Notes under the pieces: generated by a model
What the model saw: the letters and a program-made list of their open reading frames with translations, nothing else
The model's database searches: none
What the model was told of the DNA's origin: nothing
Part shown: positions 17,416 to 27,163 of the stretch, piece after piece
How positions within the stretch are numbered: the first letter of the stretch is position 1
Layout of the letters: each line of letters starts with the position of its first letter
Assembly (NCBI RefSeq): GCF_009371985.2
Contig: NZ_VIKU02000001.1
Coordinates: forward strand, 434,001-498,000
DNA: 64,000 nt
Source: Pelagihabitans pacificus
GTDB lineage: Bacteria > Bacteroidota > Bacteroidia > Flavobacteriales > Flavobacteriaceae
Direction: 5' to 3'
Position numbers and translations under genes: made by a program

Positions 17416-18483
17416 TCAGTCAATTTTTTTAGTTTGAATTGCCCTCAGGGCAATATTGCAGCACAGTTCAGCGGCCTTGTTCAGGTTGGCAAAACGCGGA
17501 TCGGTCGTGTAGCCATGTTTGTATCGATAATAAATCTGCTGGGCAATCACGGCTATCTTAAAAAGTCCGTAAACGTAGTAAAAGATGACATGATTCACAG
17601 GATTTCCACTTTTTTGGGCATACAGCCCCACGATTTCGGTTCGACTCGGATTACCCTCAAAAATGGTGGGCGAAGGAATGCCCTGTTTTACAAAATCATG
17701 ATCGCCGTGCATGGTCCAGTATCCCAAGGAAGTACCCAAATCCATCAAAGGGTCTCCCAAAGTAGCCATTTCCCAGTCGAGTACGGCGATGACCTCTTTC
17801 CAACGATCGTCCTTAAAAACGATGTTGTCGTATTTGTAGTCGTTATGAATCAGGCTGTACCTGTAGTTCGTAGGTTGCTGCTCTTCCATCCAACGCATCA
17901 CCTTTTCGGCAGCAGGCACCTCATCGGTCGCTGCCTTCAGATACTGTTTCCCCCAATTGGTCACCTGCCTTGAAACGTAGCCTTCGGGCTTTCCCAAATC
18001 ACCTAAACCGGTTGCCTTGTAATCGACTTGATGCAGCTCGACCATGGTATCTAACCACGAATCGGCGATGGTTCGATAGTCGCTCGCTGGAATTTTTCTT
18101 CTTTTGGCTTCCTGATAGCTTAGGATGATCCCATTCACCTTTTCCATGATGTAAAAAGACGAACCGATACTTGCCGTGTCCTCGCTATAAGCGTACATGA
18201 TCGGCACTTTGGGGAACGCAGACTTTATAGTCTTTTGCACCTTGAATTCGCGGCCCATATCGTGGCCCCGTTTAATCGCGCCATAAGGGGGACGCCGTAA
18301 GACATATTCCTTGTCCTCTATTCTCAGGAGATAGGTCAGGTTGGAGTAGCCATGCGTGAACTGCTCCACCTGAAGCTCGCTGTTGACCTGTTGTATAAGC
18401 CCTTGGTCCGCCATAAACCGCTTGAGGCCGGATTCGTCGAGCGCTTCCCCCTTACGTACTTTTTGGTTGGACTGTTCCGCCAT
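17416..18483 (-). CDS. Aminoglycoside-phosphotransferase-fold kinase (ACAD10/LvaA-like)
   Basis: A 355-aa APH-family protein: FTHGYSNLTYLLRIEDKEYVLRRPP (here split as FTHGYSNLTYLL and YVLRRPPYG), the catalytic loop LIHNDYKYDNIVF with Brenner-type His-Asp, and VLDWEMATLGDPLMDLG. This matches the kinase domain of ACAD10/11 and LvaA, which phosphorylates 4-hydroxyacyl-CoAs. I chose the ATG giving MAEQSNQKVRKG, 22 bp after the acyl-CoA dehydrogenase stop; the longer frame would overlap that gene heavily. The neighbouring ACAD and SDR support this pathway. Confidence 0.85.
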   Translation of the reverse strand: MAEQSNQKVRKGEALDESGLKRFMADQGLIQQVNSELQVEQFTHGYSNLTYLLRIEDKEYVLRRPPYGAIKRGHDMGREFKVQKTIKSAFPKVPIMYAYSEDTASIGSSFYIMEKVNGIILSYQEAKRRKIPASDYRTIADSWLDTMVELHQVDYKATGLGDLGKPEGYVSRQVTNWGKQYLKAATDEVPAAEKVMRWMEEQQPTNYRYSLIHNDYKYDNIVFKDDRWKEVIAVLDWEMATLGDPLMDLGTSLGYWTMHGDHDFVKQGIPSPTIFEGNPSRTEIVGLYAQKSGNPVNHVIFYYVYGLFKIAVIAQQIYYRYKHGYTTDPRFANLNKAAELCCNIALRAIQTKKID

Positions 18484-18505
18484 TCGGTATATACTTGTTA
18501 AGGCC

Positions 18506-19723
18506 TTATTCGCCGCTGTATTTTTTAATAACACTTTTTCCCAATTGGTATAGATGTACCTCATCGGGGCCATCGGCAAGACGAAGCATTCGGGCAACCC
18601 CAAAATAGTGGGCCAAAGGCGTATCGGGACCCACCCCTTTTCCCCCATAAATCTGTATCGCCCGATCGATGACCTTTAAGGCCATATTGGGGGCAACGAT
18701 CTTGATCATCGCAATCAAATCCTTCGCTTCCTTATTTCCGGCTCTGTCCATTTTGTCGGCGGCCGAAAGGGTCAGTAGTCTGGCTTGTTCCACTTCACAT
18801 TGCGAACGGGCGATCTCCTGACGAATACTACTAAAATCCTTGAACGTTTTACCAAAGGCGAACCGTTCCGAAGCACGTTGAGACATCAGTTCTACCGAGC
18901 GCTGTGCCATACCGATCAATCGCATACAGTGGTGTATGCGCCCAGGGCCCAATCGGCCTTGGGCAATTTCAAAACCACGCCCCTCTCCCAATAGGAGATT
19001 TTCTTTTGGAACACGAACGTTGTTCAATTCAATCTCCGCATGGCCTTCCGGGGAATCGTAATAGCCAAAAACAGAGAGTGGCCTTATAATTTTTACCCCT
19101 GAAGTATTCATCGGCACCAAGACCATACTTTGTTGTTGGTGCCTCGGGGCATCAAAATCGGTCTTTCCCATGACAATGGCCAGCTTACAATGGGGATCCA
19201 TTCCCCCAGAGGACCACCACTTTTGTCCGTTGATGACGTATTCATCACCCTCCAAGGTAATCGAGGTTTCAATATTTGTTGCATCGGATGACGCCACTTG
19301 GGGTTCTGTCATCAAAAAAGCGGAACGAATTTCCCCTTTCATCAAGGGTTGCAGCCATTGCTGTTGTTGTTTCAAATTTCCATACTTCGCAAGGACTTCC
19401 ATATTCCCCGTATCCGGGGCGCTACAATTAAAAACCTCGGAAGACCACAATACCCGGCCCATGATTTCCGCCAAGGGGGCATATTCCAAATTGGTCAATC
19501 CGGGGCTAAGCTCCCCATAGTCTTTGGGCAAGAACAAATTCCATAGTCCGGCCCCCCTCGCTTTTTCCTTCAAGGCCTCCAAACCGGGCCATCGTTTCCA
19601 ACGGTTTTCAGGATGGGAATGAAAGGCATATACCTCCTGCTCTACGGGTAGAATATATTCTCCCATAAAGGCTTTCAGCTTTTCCTGCAGCGATTTTGAG
19701 CGTTCGGTGTATTCAAAGTCCAT
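18506..19723 (-). CDS. Acyl-CoA dehydrogenase, ACAD10/11-LvaC type
   Basis: A 405-aa FAD enzyme. It carries [39 protein letters not shown] and the segment [18 protein letters not shown], followed by [15 protein letters not shown], which is characteristic of the ACAD10/11 group. With the kinase directly downstream it likely handles the 4-phosphohydroxyacyl-CoA produced there, converting it via an enoyl-CoA to the 3-hydroxy isomer. It begins 13 bp after the upstream SDR stop. Confidence 0.9.
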   Translation of the reverse strand: MDFEYTERSKSLQEKLKAFMGEYILPVEQEVYAFHSHPENRWKRWPGLEALKEKARGAGLWNLFLPKDYGELSPGLTNLEYAPLAEIMGRVLWSSEVFNCSAPDTGNMEVLAKYGNLKQQQQWLQPLMKGEIRSAFLMTEPQVASSDATNIETSITLEGDEYVINGQKWWSSGGMDPHCKLAIVMGKTDFDAPRHQQQSMVLVPMNTSGVKIIRPLSVFGYYDSPEGHAEIELNNVRVPKENLLLGEGRGFEIAQGRLGPGRIHHCMRLIGMAQRSVELMSQRASERFAFGKTFKDFSSIRQEIARSQCEVEQARLLTLSAADKMDRAGNKEAKDLIAMIKIVAPNMALKVIDRAIQIYGGKGVGPDTPLAHYFGVARMLRLADGPDEVHLYQLGKSVIKKYSGE

Positions 19724-19736
19724 AGTGGTGCATTCG

Positions 19737-20513
19737 TTATCCTGCTATCATATATCCCCCGTCAGCGGTATAGACCCCGCCCGTCATATAGGCCCCGGCA
19801 TCGGAGGCCAATAAACATACGAGTCCTTCCATTTCCTCGGGCATTCCCATACGGCCCGAGGGTAGGGTCTTTTCTATTTTTTGAAGGATTTTTTCATTTT
19901 GCCACAGGGCGGCACTGAATTTGGTCTTGATCAAACCGGGACATACTGCATTTGATCGGATGCCATGCTTACCCCATTCCTTTGCCTGGTTTTTTGTGAG
20001 CATCAATAAAGCCGCTTTGCTGGTGCTATACAAACCGAGGCCCATGCCCGGGGTCAGGGCTTCTACCGATGCGATGTTGATGATACTTCCACCACCACGC
20101 TCCCGCATACTGGCCAGTACACGATTTGATAGCATCCAGGGCGCTTTTAGGTTTACCTCCATGATCTTGTCAAAAATAGCCTCCCCGGCATCTTCCAACG
20201 GACCAAACACTGGATTAATGGCGGCATTGTTGACCAAAATATCGATTCCGCCCAATTGGGTAACGGTCTGTTTGACCAAATTTTGCCGTTGGTCTTCCTT
20301 ACCGATATGGCAGGCAATGCCTATGGCTTTAAGTCCGGCTGTTTCGAACTCGGCGACTACGGTATCGCAGGCGTCCTGATCTCGACTGCTGATCACCACG
20401 GTAGCCCCATTTTCTGCTAGCCCCCTAGCGATGGCCTTCCCGATTCCTTTGCTCGAACCGGTGATAATGGCCACTTTGCCTTCGAGCTTGAATTGCTGTT
20501 TGATGTTGGACAT
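19737..20513 (-). CDS. Short-chain dehydrogenase/reductase
   Basis: A 258-aa classical SDR with [39 protein letters not shown] with the catalytic Ser, and [13 protein letters not shown]. The C-terminus contains [18 protein letters not shown]. It is the first gene of the tight SDR-ACAD-kinase-DUF1330 series and corresponds by position to LvaD of the levulinate pathway. Confidence 0.88.
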   Translation of the reverse strand: MSNIKQQFKLEGKVAIITGSSKGIGKAIARGLAENGATVVISSRDQDACDTVVAEFETAGLKAIGIACHIGKEDQRQNLVKQTVTQLGGIDILVNNAAINPVFGPLEDAGEAIFDKIMEVNLKAPWMLSNRVLASMRERGGGSIINIASVEALTPGMGLGLYSTSKAALLMLTKNQAKEWGKHGIRSNAVCPGLIKTKFSAALWQNEKILQKIEKTLPSGRMGMPEEMEGLVCLLASDAGAYMTGGVYTADGGYMIAG

Positions 20514-20544
20514 CTATTGGTTTATGGTTTATGGTTCAAGCAAA

Positions 20545-20645
20545 AAAATCTTTTTTCTTTGATCCTTTGTCTATTCTCTCTTTTCTTTTCTCTCCCCTCG
20601 ATTCTCTTTCTTCTATTCTCTATTCTCTTTCTTCCCTGCTCCCCT
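20545..20645. repeat. Low-complexity polypyrimidine spacer
   Basis: The spacer after the large acyl-CoA dehydrogenase is nearly all C and T on the plus strand, with repeats of TCTATTCTCT. On the transcribed strand it is a purine tract. It shares TTTGTCTATTCTCTC with the spacer near 16.15 kb, so both derive from a related element. Confidence 0.5.
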
Positions 20646-20647
20646 CC

Positions 20648-22462
20648 CTAAACAAACACCTTCTTATCCGTCTTTACCGTAAGTGCCTCCGGATCCATTA
20701 AGGACTCGGCGAGTCCCGTTGTTTTGGGAAGTTCATATCGGAAATAAAATTTCATCGTATGGATCTTACTTTCGTAAAACGCTTCCGAATAGTTCATATC
20801 GCCGGTAAGCAAACGCTGTTTTGCCTTGATGGCCATATCGAGCCATAGCCAGCCGATGACCACGATACTCAGGAATTCCATAAAGAGGTTGGCGTCTGCC
20901 AGGTACCGCTCGTAATCGCCTTTCTTCGCGAAAGGCATCAAAAAGTTCAACACTTCCTGGCTCAGTGTTAGCTTGGCTCCCAGCTTTTCGGCATAAGGCT
21001 TTAAATCATCATAGGCCGATGCCGTGCCCATGGTTTCCCTAATTTCAGCGGCCAGCAGGGCCAAAGCCTTCCCATTTTCCATGGTGATCTTTCGTCCCAA
21101 AAGGTCTTGGGATTGAATCCCCGTGGTTCCTTCATAAATAGCGGAAATTCGAATATCGCGGTAATATTGTTGAAGGATGAAATCAGAACAGAAACCGTAA
21201 CCGCCCAATACCTGCAGTCCATTATTGACGGCCACGGCCCCGGCCTCGGAGGGATAGGTTTTTACGATCGGAATGATCATTTCGAGCAATAGGTGGTATT
21301 TGTTTCTTTCGGACTCATCATTCGTTGCTTGCTTGATGTCCTGATAACGGGATGCCAAGAGCACCAAACTTAAGGAAGCCTCCGCAATCGCTTTTTGCAG
21401 TAATAGCATTCTCCGTACATCGGGATGCTCGATGATCAAGGATTGATTTTCGTCGGGATTCTTTTTTCCCGTGCTGGTCAGTTTTCTTCCTTGCGGCCGC
21501 TCGTTCGCGTATTCCAGGGAGGCTTGGTAGGCCGCCATGGCAATCGCCGCTGCACCTCTTCCCACTGCGATGCGGGCCCCGTTCATCATCAGGAACATGT
21601 ATTTTAGGCCTTGATGGGGCTCCCCGACCAACCAGCCCCGACAATCGTCTTTATCCCCGAATCCCAAGTGGGTGGTACAATACCCCCGTTGTCCCATTTT
21701 TTGAAAATCCGCTACGGTCATCACATCGTTGTACTGTAGGGATCCATCGGCATTTGGGCGATTTTTGGGCACAACGAAGAGCGAAATGCCTTTTGTTCCC
21801 GCCGGAGCACCTTCAATCCGCGCCAAAACCAGATGCACAATGTTTTCCGCATATTGGGTATCTCCACCGGAGATAAATATTTTTTGTCCGCTGATCTTGT
21901 AATAGCCTTCATCGGTAGGAATAGCCTTTGTGGTAATATCGGATAAGGAACTGCCCGCCTGAGGTTCGGTCAAACACATGGTACCACCCCATTCCCCGGC
22001 CAGCATTTTAGGAACATAGGTCGCATTCAGTTCCTCATTGGCGAAATGGACGATCAATTCGGCAGACCCCAAGGTGAGTCCGGCGTAACCCGGTAAATGG
22101 TTATTGGCGGCGTCTAGGATATAGGCCGCCGTGGTATAGGCCATGGCAGGCAACTGCAAGCCCCCATGCTCATAGTCAAAAGGGGCGGCGATCAAGCCCA
22201 TTTCCCCTCCTTTTTTCATCATCACATCTACCTGCTTATGCACGATTACCGTACCTTCTTTATGATAGGCAGGATGTTCATCCATCTCCTTGAAATAGGG
22301 GAACAACTCCCTATCGGCAAATTCCTTTACCGAATCGATGAAGAGCCCCAGGGACTCCATATCATGGTCTTGAAAACGCTCATAGGCCAATAGTTCGTTC
22401 AAGCCGTGTACGTCGTACAACAAATACTTGATGGTATCCATATCCAAATACTCCTGTGCCAT
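20648..22462 (-). CDS. Acyl-CoA dehydrogenase with C-terminal extension
   Basis: A 604-aa FAD-dependent acyl-CoA dehydrogenase of the long type with an extra C-terminal domain. Key stretches: CLTEPQAGSSLSDI and KIFISGGDTQYAENIVHLV (flavin and substrate region), GARIAVGRGAAAIAMAA, and AIYEGTTGIQSQDLLGRK, which contains the catalytic Glu. The C-terminal ~130 residues form the helical extension seen in this subgroup. It should start beta-oxidation of acyl-CoAs. It is the first gene of the catabolic run, 134 bp before the SDR. Confidence 0.93.
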   Translation of the reverse strand: MAQEYLDMDTIKYLLYDVHGLNELLAYERFQDHDMESLGLFIDSVKEFADRELFPYFKEMDEHPAYHKEGTVIVHKQVDVMMKKGGEMGLIAAPFDYEHGGLQLPAMAYTTAAYILDAANNHLPGYAGLTLGSAELIVHFANEELNATYVPKMLAGEWGGTMCLTEPQAGSSLSDITTKAIPTDEGYYKISGQKIFISGGDTQYAENIVHLVLARIEGAPAGTKGISLFVVPKNRPNADGSLQYNDVMTVADFQKMGQRGYCTTHLGFGDKDDCRGWLVGEPHQGLKYMFLMMNGARIAVGRGAAAIAMAAYQASLEYANERPQGRKLTSTGKKNPDENQSLIIEHPDVRRMLLLQKAIAEASLSLVLLASRYQDIKQATNDESERNKYHLLLEMIIPIVKTYPSEAGAVAVNNGLQVLGGYGFCSDFILQQYYRDIRISAIYEGTTGIQSQDLLGRKITMENGKALALLAAEIRETMGTASAYDDLKPYAEKLGAKLTLSQEVLNFLMPFAKKGDYERYLADANLFMEFLSIVVIGWLWLDMAIKAKQRLLTGDMNYSEAFYESKIHTMKFYFRYELPKTTGLAESLMDPEALTVKTDKKVFV

Positions 22463-22650
22463 ATCAATGAATTTTAAAAATAGTCCTTGAAATTAGTGGA
22501 TTATTTGAGAAATTCCTGTTAAACTGGTTTAATAAATCTTGAATTATCGAAATAGCCCGTTTTGCGGTAAGAAGAAAGTTGACGGGGGATAGATAAGTGA
22601 TGTAAGAATGAACGGCTAAACGGATGTTCGATACTCCATTTCCAATGGCC

Positions 22651-22670
22651 GATGCCCGATGCCCGATGCG
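22651..22670. repeat. Short tandem repeat GATGCCC
   Basis: Three consecutive copies of GATGCC(C) lie in the spacer between the acyl-CoA dehydrogenase and the Crp/Fnr gene. No other structure was noticed in this 268-bp spacer. Confidence 0.5.
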
Positions 22671-22731
22671 ATAAATAACGAAAAAAACCAAGGTATGCAT
22701 AACTCACAAAAAGAAGCAACAGCGACGAGAA

Positions 22732-23307
22732 CTATTGGGATGCAACCAACCTTTTTCGGATCTTGGAGAGTCCGACCGGAGTGAGGCCCAAATAGGAAGC
22801 GATCAGATACTGGGGGACCCGTTGAAAAAGGTCGGGGCGTTTTTGGAGTAATCGCAGGTAGCGCTCCTGGTTTGAGAGATTCTTTAAATGATTGTTTCTA
22901 CGAAAGAGCTGCATGAACCCATCTTGCATCGACAGCCGTCCAAAACGTTCCAAATTGTGCGAATGATCGAACGATTTTAAGGCGTCCTCCTTTGAAATGG
23001 CATAAACCACACAATCTTCGGTCGCTTCCAGATAACTAGTCGAAGGAATCTCCTCGATATACGCATAGAGGTCTGTAAAAAATTGATTTTCCGTAAAAAA
23101 TTCCATGACCCTGATTCCGGATGTGTCCTGGATATAATAACACATACAACCGTGCTGCATAAAATAGAAATGGTTTATCGGCTGTCCGGGACGCACTAAA
23201 AACCTTCCTTTGGAAATCGTCATTTTTTTGTAAAACTGGAGGGAATAGTCCAAATCGGCATCATTGATGGCTACGTAGGATCGTATTTTTTTCTTGATAT
23301 CCTCCAA
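22732..23307 (-). CDS. Crp/Fnr-family transcriptional regulator
   Basis: A 191-aa regulator with a cyclic-nucleotide-binding beta-roll (RFLVRPGQPINHFYFMQHG, then FFTENQFFTDLYAYI) and a C-terminal HTH (QYLIASYLGLTPVGLSKIRK). It probably starts at TTG, since no ATG lies upstream in frame. The catabolic genes lie downstream on the same strand, 270 bp away, so it may control them; this is inferred from position only. Confidence 0.88.
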   Translation of the reverse strand: MEDIKKKIRSYVAINDADLDYSLQFYKKMTISKGRFLVRPGQPINHFYFMQHGCMCYYIQDTSGIRVMEFFTENQFFTDLYAYIEEIPSTSYLEATEDCVVYAISKEDALKSFDHSHNLERFGRLSMQDGFMQLFRRNNHLKNLSNQERYLRLLQKRPDLFQRVPQYLIASYLGLTPVGLSKIRKRLVASQ

Positions 23308-23472
23308 AAGGAACTGTTTGTGTATTGCCTATAAAAATACGGACTTTTAGGGAGAGTGCCGAGCGCCACGACTCCCGTCTTTGCCATTTTTATGGTGGCA
23401 GGGGTTGCTGGGGCAAACAAGCCTTGGGATAAAGATATGGGTTCGTGGGAATAGGTTTTCTATCTTTACCAA

Positions 23473-24108
23473 ATGAAAGTGATCGCTACCAATCTCGGCA
23501 ACCCTACCACCTTTCAATGGAACGGGGCCGAAGAACGAACCGGTATTTTCAAATATCCAGTAGACGGGCCCCTGTACCTAACCCGTTCGGATGTTTCGAA
23601 AGATACCGTCATCGACCGAAAGCATCATGGGGGTGTCAATAAGGCCTGTTATCTTTTTTCGAAAGACCACTACCCCTATTGGAAAGGTTTGTACCCTCAG
23701 CTGAAATGGGACTGGGGCATGTTCGGTGAAAATTTGACCATCGAAGGTATGGATGAAGCTACCATGCGGATCGGGGACATCTATAGCATAGGCACCGCCT
23801 TGGTACAGGTCTCCCAACCTCGGGAGCCTTGCTACAAACTGGGGGTGCGCTTCAGCGACCAACAGGTGCTACGACAATTTATCGAACACGGTTATTCGGG
23901 CACCTATGTGCGCATTCTGGAAGAAGGGGAAGTAAAGACCGGCGACGAAGTACAATTAGTCGGCCCAGGTGAAAACTCCCTCACCGTAAAACAATTTTTT
24001 GAATTGCTCTATGCCAAACAAAAAAGCCCTGAAATGATTCGATTGGCATTGGATAACCCCTCGGTTCCGGCTTACAAGAAGGAGCGATTCAAGAAATTTC
24101 TTTCATAA
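23473..24108 (+). CDS. MOSC domain protein (YiiM-like)
   Basis: A 211-aa MOSC-domain protein. It shows the family order: KYPVDGPLYLTRSDV, HHGGVNKACYLFSKDHY, MFGENLTIEGMDEATMRIGD and VSQPREPCYKLGVRF, where the Cys in EPC is the conserved sulfur-carrying residue. YiiM-like proteins reduce N-hydroxylated bases and analogues through molybdenum cofactor. It stands alone and has no obvious operon partner. Confidence 0.88.
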   Translation: MKVIATNLGNPTTFQWNGAEERTGIFKYPVDGPLYLTRSDVSKDTVIDRKHHGGVNKACYLFSKDHYPYWKGLYPQLKWDWGMFGENLTIEGMDEATMRIGDIYSIGTALVQVSQPREPCYKLGVRFSDQQVLRQFIEHGYSGTYVRILEEGEVKTGDEVQLVGPGENSLTVKQFFELLYAKQKSPEMIRLALDNPSVPAYKKERFKKFLS

Positions 24109-24350
24109 GGGCTACTTAAAACCGGCACGGGGAAGGACGTACGACCAGGACGAAAGGGGTTAGTGTCGTTTTTTTTTAGTAAATTAAGCAGAGTATTACG
24201 TAAAAGGTCATCATTTTGGAGCCTCCCCCAAGGGCGGTACAGGAAATTGGAAGAAACACGACATCGAGCTATTTCTCGACTTGGAACCCTAAATCATGTT
24301 GTTTCCTGGACCTGATTGGAAGAAAAACCAACACCTGCAACCCCTAACCT

Positions 24351-24716
24351 ATGGACCTACCCTATCCTTGGCACCTATATCTAATGGCGATTACCTATGT
24401 AATTGCAGGCGTCATGCACTTTGTGCGCCCAAAAATGTATATGCGCATTTTACCGGGATATCTACCGGGCCATAAGTTTTTGGTAAGTTTTAGCGGTTTT
24501 GCGGAAATCGTACTAGGGTCGGCATTATGTTTCCCCGAAACCAAGGATATTGCTGTTTTCTGCATCATTGTTATGCTCACGTTCTTTTTACCGGTACATT
24601 TTCACATGTTGTTCAACGAAAGGGCCTCTATGGGCCTCTCCAAATGGGTGTTGATCGCTAGGATTCCCCTTCAATTTGCGCTGATGTACTGGGCCTACGT
24701 GTATCTACCGTTATAA
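24351..24716 (+). CDS. DoxX-like small membrane protein
   Basis: A 121-aa protein with four hydrophobic segments resembling the DoxX/MauE superfamily: YLMAITYVIAGVMHFVRPKM, then FSGFAEIVLGSALCF and FCIIVMLTFFLPVHFHMLF. Function is unknown. It is convergent with the secreted protein gene downstream. Confidence 0.7.
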   Translation: MDLPYPWHLYLMAITYVIAGVMHFVRPKMYMRILPGYLPGHKFLVSFSGFAEIVLGSALCFPETKDIAVFCIIVMLTFFLPVHFHMLFNERASMGLSKWVLIARIPLQFALMYWAYVYLPL

Positions 24717-24815
24717 GCCTTTCATAGGGCCAGTCCGGAAATTATTCGGAAATACCATCATTCGCCCCACCGGCCAGAGCAATCTTACAAGCGTACGGTG
24801 TTCGGTGTCTGCCAA

Positions 24816-24852
24816 TAAAAACCCCCAAAGGAAAGTGTCCTTCAGGGGTCCA
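24816..24852 (-). terminator. Intrinsic terminator of the secreted-protein gene
   Basis: On the minus strand GACCCC, AGGA, TCCT and GGGG(T) form a nested hairpin followed by TTTTTATT, just after the stop of the minus-strand gene. It may also serve the convergent gene. Confidence 0.7.
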
Positions 24853-24875
24853 AATCAACTCAACTCAAAATTAAA

Positions 24876-25457
24876 CTATTTCACAACAATGTCCTCATAA
24901 TAGGTTTTTTCGTTATCCCGGACAACGACCATATAGCTATCGCTATAGGCGTTTTCAAAGTTGAAGGCTTTTTGAACGATCTGTTTCCCTGTACTACGCT
25001 CCGAGAATAACTTTCGACCATCGCCATCATAGACGATGATATCGACTTTGTTTAAATCGAGGTTCAGAAGATTGACATACAACTTCCCGTCTTTTTTTCG
25101 GAATACGGGCTTGGTATCCTCATCGCGGTCGATGACCTCAACCTTCGATGCATCCAAAGAAAGCGTAAAGGTGAGTTCCTTTATGGCATCCTCGACAACC
25201 AGGTAATAATTTCCGTTAGGAAGTTTTGATAGGTCGAACCGTTTTGCAAAGTCGCTTTGAGTGTCCACATTTGCGGAATAAATAACCTGTTCCTTGTCAT
25301 CTATCAAACGTACCATGGTCTGCGCGGATGGAGCGGCCATTTCGAAATCAAGGCTCCGGTTGGTGGTATCGGTGCTGATTTTCGGTTCGTTCGCCAACCC
25401 GATGAACATACTGAACATCAAGGCGATTGTGGCTGTTGTTTTTGCGGTCTTTTTCAT
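24876..25457 (-). CDS. Exported protein with C-terminal beta-rich domain
   Basis: A 193-aa protein with a signal peptide (MKKTAKTTATIALMFSMF, cleavage near ANEP). The remainder is beta-rich with short repeats of FDLSKLPNGNYYLVV type, a pattern seen in flavobacterial secreted proteins and Por-secretion-like C-terminal domains (NLNKVDIIVYDGDGR here as LDLNKVDIIVYDGDG). No enzyme motif was seen. The role is unknown. Confidence 0.65.
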   Translation of the reverse strand: MKKTAKTTATIALMFSMFIGLANEPKISTDTTNRSLDFEMAAPSAQTMVRLIDDKEQVIYSANVDTQSDFAKRFDLSKLPNGNYYLVVEDAIKELTFTLSLDASKVEVIDRDEDTKPVFRKKDGKLYVNLLNLDLNKVDIIVYDGDGRKLFSERSTGKQIVQKAFNFENAYSDSYMVVVRDNEKTYYEDIVVK

Positions 25458-25682
25458 GATTTTTGTTTTTTACGTCTACCATCGGCAGACTGGTTAACAA
25501 TTAATTACAAGGCAAATCTACTGCCATGAACCTCCGCTGACTACCACAGTTTTTTCCTATTTATGTGCTATTTTATCCTGCTATAAAGTTAATTTATCGT
25601 TAAGGGGTAATATTACACATATTTTGGGTAATTTTACAACGTCTTACGCATAAGGGCTTCCATAACTTTATAACAATAAAGT

Positions 25683-26564
25683 ATGAGCAATATGATTCAA
25701 CACAAACCCGCCTTTGAGGCCATCGAACCCACTTTCGGGCATTCGTTCACCTACGTAAAATTTGACGAAGACCGATTGAACCAAAACAATCGGTGGCACT
25801 ACCATCCAGAAATCGAACTGGTCTACGTCAATGGGGGTTCGGGCAAACGACAAATAGGAAGTCATGTTTCCTGCTATACCGATGGTGACCTAATACTAGT
25901 CGGCAGCAACCTACCCCATTGCGGATTTACCGATAAGCTTACCGGCAATAAGAGTGAAACTGTGGTGCAAATGAAATTTGATTTTTTGGGCAATGACTTT
26001 TTCGGCATACCCGAAATGAAAAAAATTCAAAATCTATTTGAAAATAGTAAGGGAGGGATTGCCTTCCATGGCGATATCAAGCAAAAAATTGGTGCCGAAA
26101 TGGAACTTTTGGAGCATCAGACCGATTTTCAGCGCTTGCTCTCGATCCTGAACATCCTGAACGATCTTGGGAGTACCAAGGAATACAAGATACTCAATGC
26201 ACAAGGGTACTCCATGGAGGCCGAGGTAAAGGACAACGACCGAATCAATAACATCTTTAACTACGTAAAATCCAATTTCCAGGAAGAAATTCCACTGGAA
26301 ACCATGGCCGATATGGTGAGTATGACCATTCCCTCCTTCTGCCGGTATTTCAAGAAAATCACGAACAAAACCTTTGTTCAGTTCGTCAACGAGTACCGAC
26401 TGGTGCATGCTTCCAAATTGCTGGCCGAACAACCCTTGAGCATTACCGAGGTCTGTTTTGAAAGCGGATTCAATAACTTTTCCCATTTCAATAAGTCCTT
26501 TAAGCAGTTCACCGGGCAGACACCGTCAGAGTATCGGAACCAATTAAAGACCGTCTTGAATTAA
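25683..26564 (+). CDS. AraC-family regulator with cupin N-terminus
   Basis: A 293-aa AraC/XylS protein: an N-terminal cupin-like effector domain (RWHYHPEIELVYVNGGSG with His-Glu pattern, then GDLILVGSNLPHCGF), and a C-terminal double HTH (IPLETMADMVSMTIPSFCRY, then VNEYRLVHASKLLAEQ and VCFESGFNNFSHFNKSFKQF). It probably senses a small ligand and controls the overlapping downstream gene. The stop and the AlkB start overlap in TAATG. Confidence 0.92.
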   Translation: MSNMIQHKPAFEAIEPTFGHSFTYVKFDEDRLNQNNRWHYHPEIELVYVNGGSGKRQIGSHVSCYTDGDLILVGSNLPHCGFTDKLTGNKSETVVQMKFDFLGNDFFGIPEMKKIQNLFENSKGGIAFHGDIKQKIGAEMELLEHQTDFQRLLSILNILNDLGSTKEYKILNAQGYSMEAEVKDNDRINNIFNYVKSNFQEEIPLETMADMVSMTIPSFCRYFKKITNKTFVQFVNEYRLVHASKLLAEQPLSITEVCFESGFNNFSHFNKSFKQFTGQTPSEYRNQLKTVLN

Positions 26565-27163
26565 TGGCAACGCTATTTTCCCAAGAACGGAATTTGAATC
26601 TGCCGGATAGTGATATCCGTTATTTCCCCAATTTCATGGGGTCGGAGGATGCCGATTTCTACTTCAAGGTATTGCGGGACACCGTTCCCTGGCAGCAAGA
26701 TGATATCAAGGTATTTGGAAAAGTCTATGCACAACCCCGTTTGACGGCGCTCTATGGAAACAATGGCAAAGCGTACTCCTACTCCAACATTACCATGGAA
26801 CCACATGCATTTACAAAGGAACTACTGGCCATCAAACAACAGATCGAAGCCATGACCTCGGTGTATTTTACTACCTGTCTGTTGAATTTGTATCGCGATG
26901 GAAAAGACAGCAACGGCTGGCATGCCGATGATGAAAAGGAATTGGGGGTAAATCCCGTTATTGCCTCCATCACCTTGGGTCAGGAACGCTTTTTCCACCT
27001 AAAACACAAAAAAGATTCCAAGCTGAAACATAAAATACTCCTTGAACATGGGAGTCTTTTATTGATGGAAGGCGCCACCCAGCATCATTGGCTGCACCAA
27101 ATCCCCAAAACGGCCCGACCCATCGGGGAACGAATCAATTTGACGTTTCGGGTCATTGATTGA
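26564..27163 (+). CDS. AlkB-like 2-oxoglutarate/Fe(II) dioxygenase
   Basis: A 199-aa protein with the AlkB fold. The catalytic residues are visible: HADD (NGWHADDEKELG), the downstream His in GATQHHWLHQIPK, and the 2-oxoglutarate Arg in GERINLTFR. AlkB-family enzymes remove alkyl groups from DNA or RNA bases by oxidation. It is translationally coupled to the AraC-type regulator upstream, which lacks Ada methyl-acceptor domains. Confidence 0.92.
   Translation: MATLFSQERNLNLPDSDIRYFPNFMGSEDADFYFKVLRDTVPWQQDDIKVFGKVYAQPRLTALYGNNGKAYSYSNITMEPHAFTKELLAIKQQIEAMTSVYFTTCLLNLYRDGKDSNGWHADDEKELGVNPVIASITLGQERFFHLKHKKDSKLKHKILLEHGSLLLMEGATQHHWLHQIPKTARPIGERINLTFRVID

Noticed and set aside
22464-22700. 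78-codon minus-strand frame upstream of the large acyl-CoA dehydrogenase
   Set aside because: Overlaps the leader and a short tandem repeat; non-conserved looking sequence.
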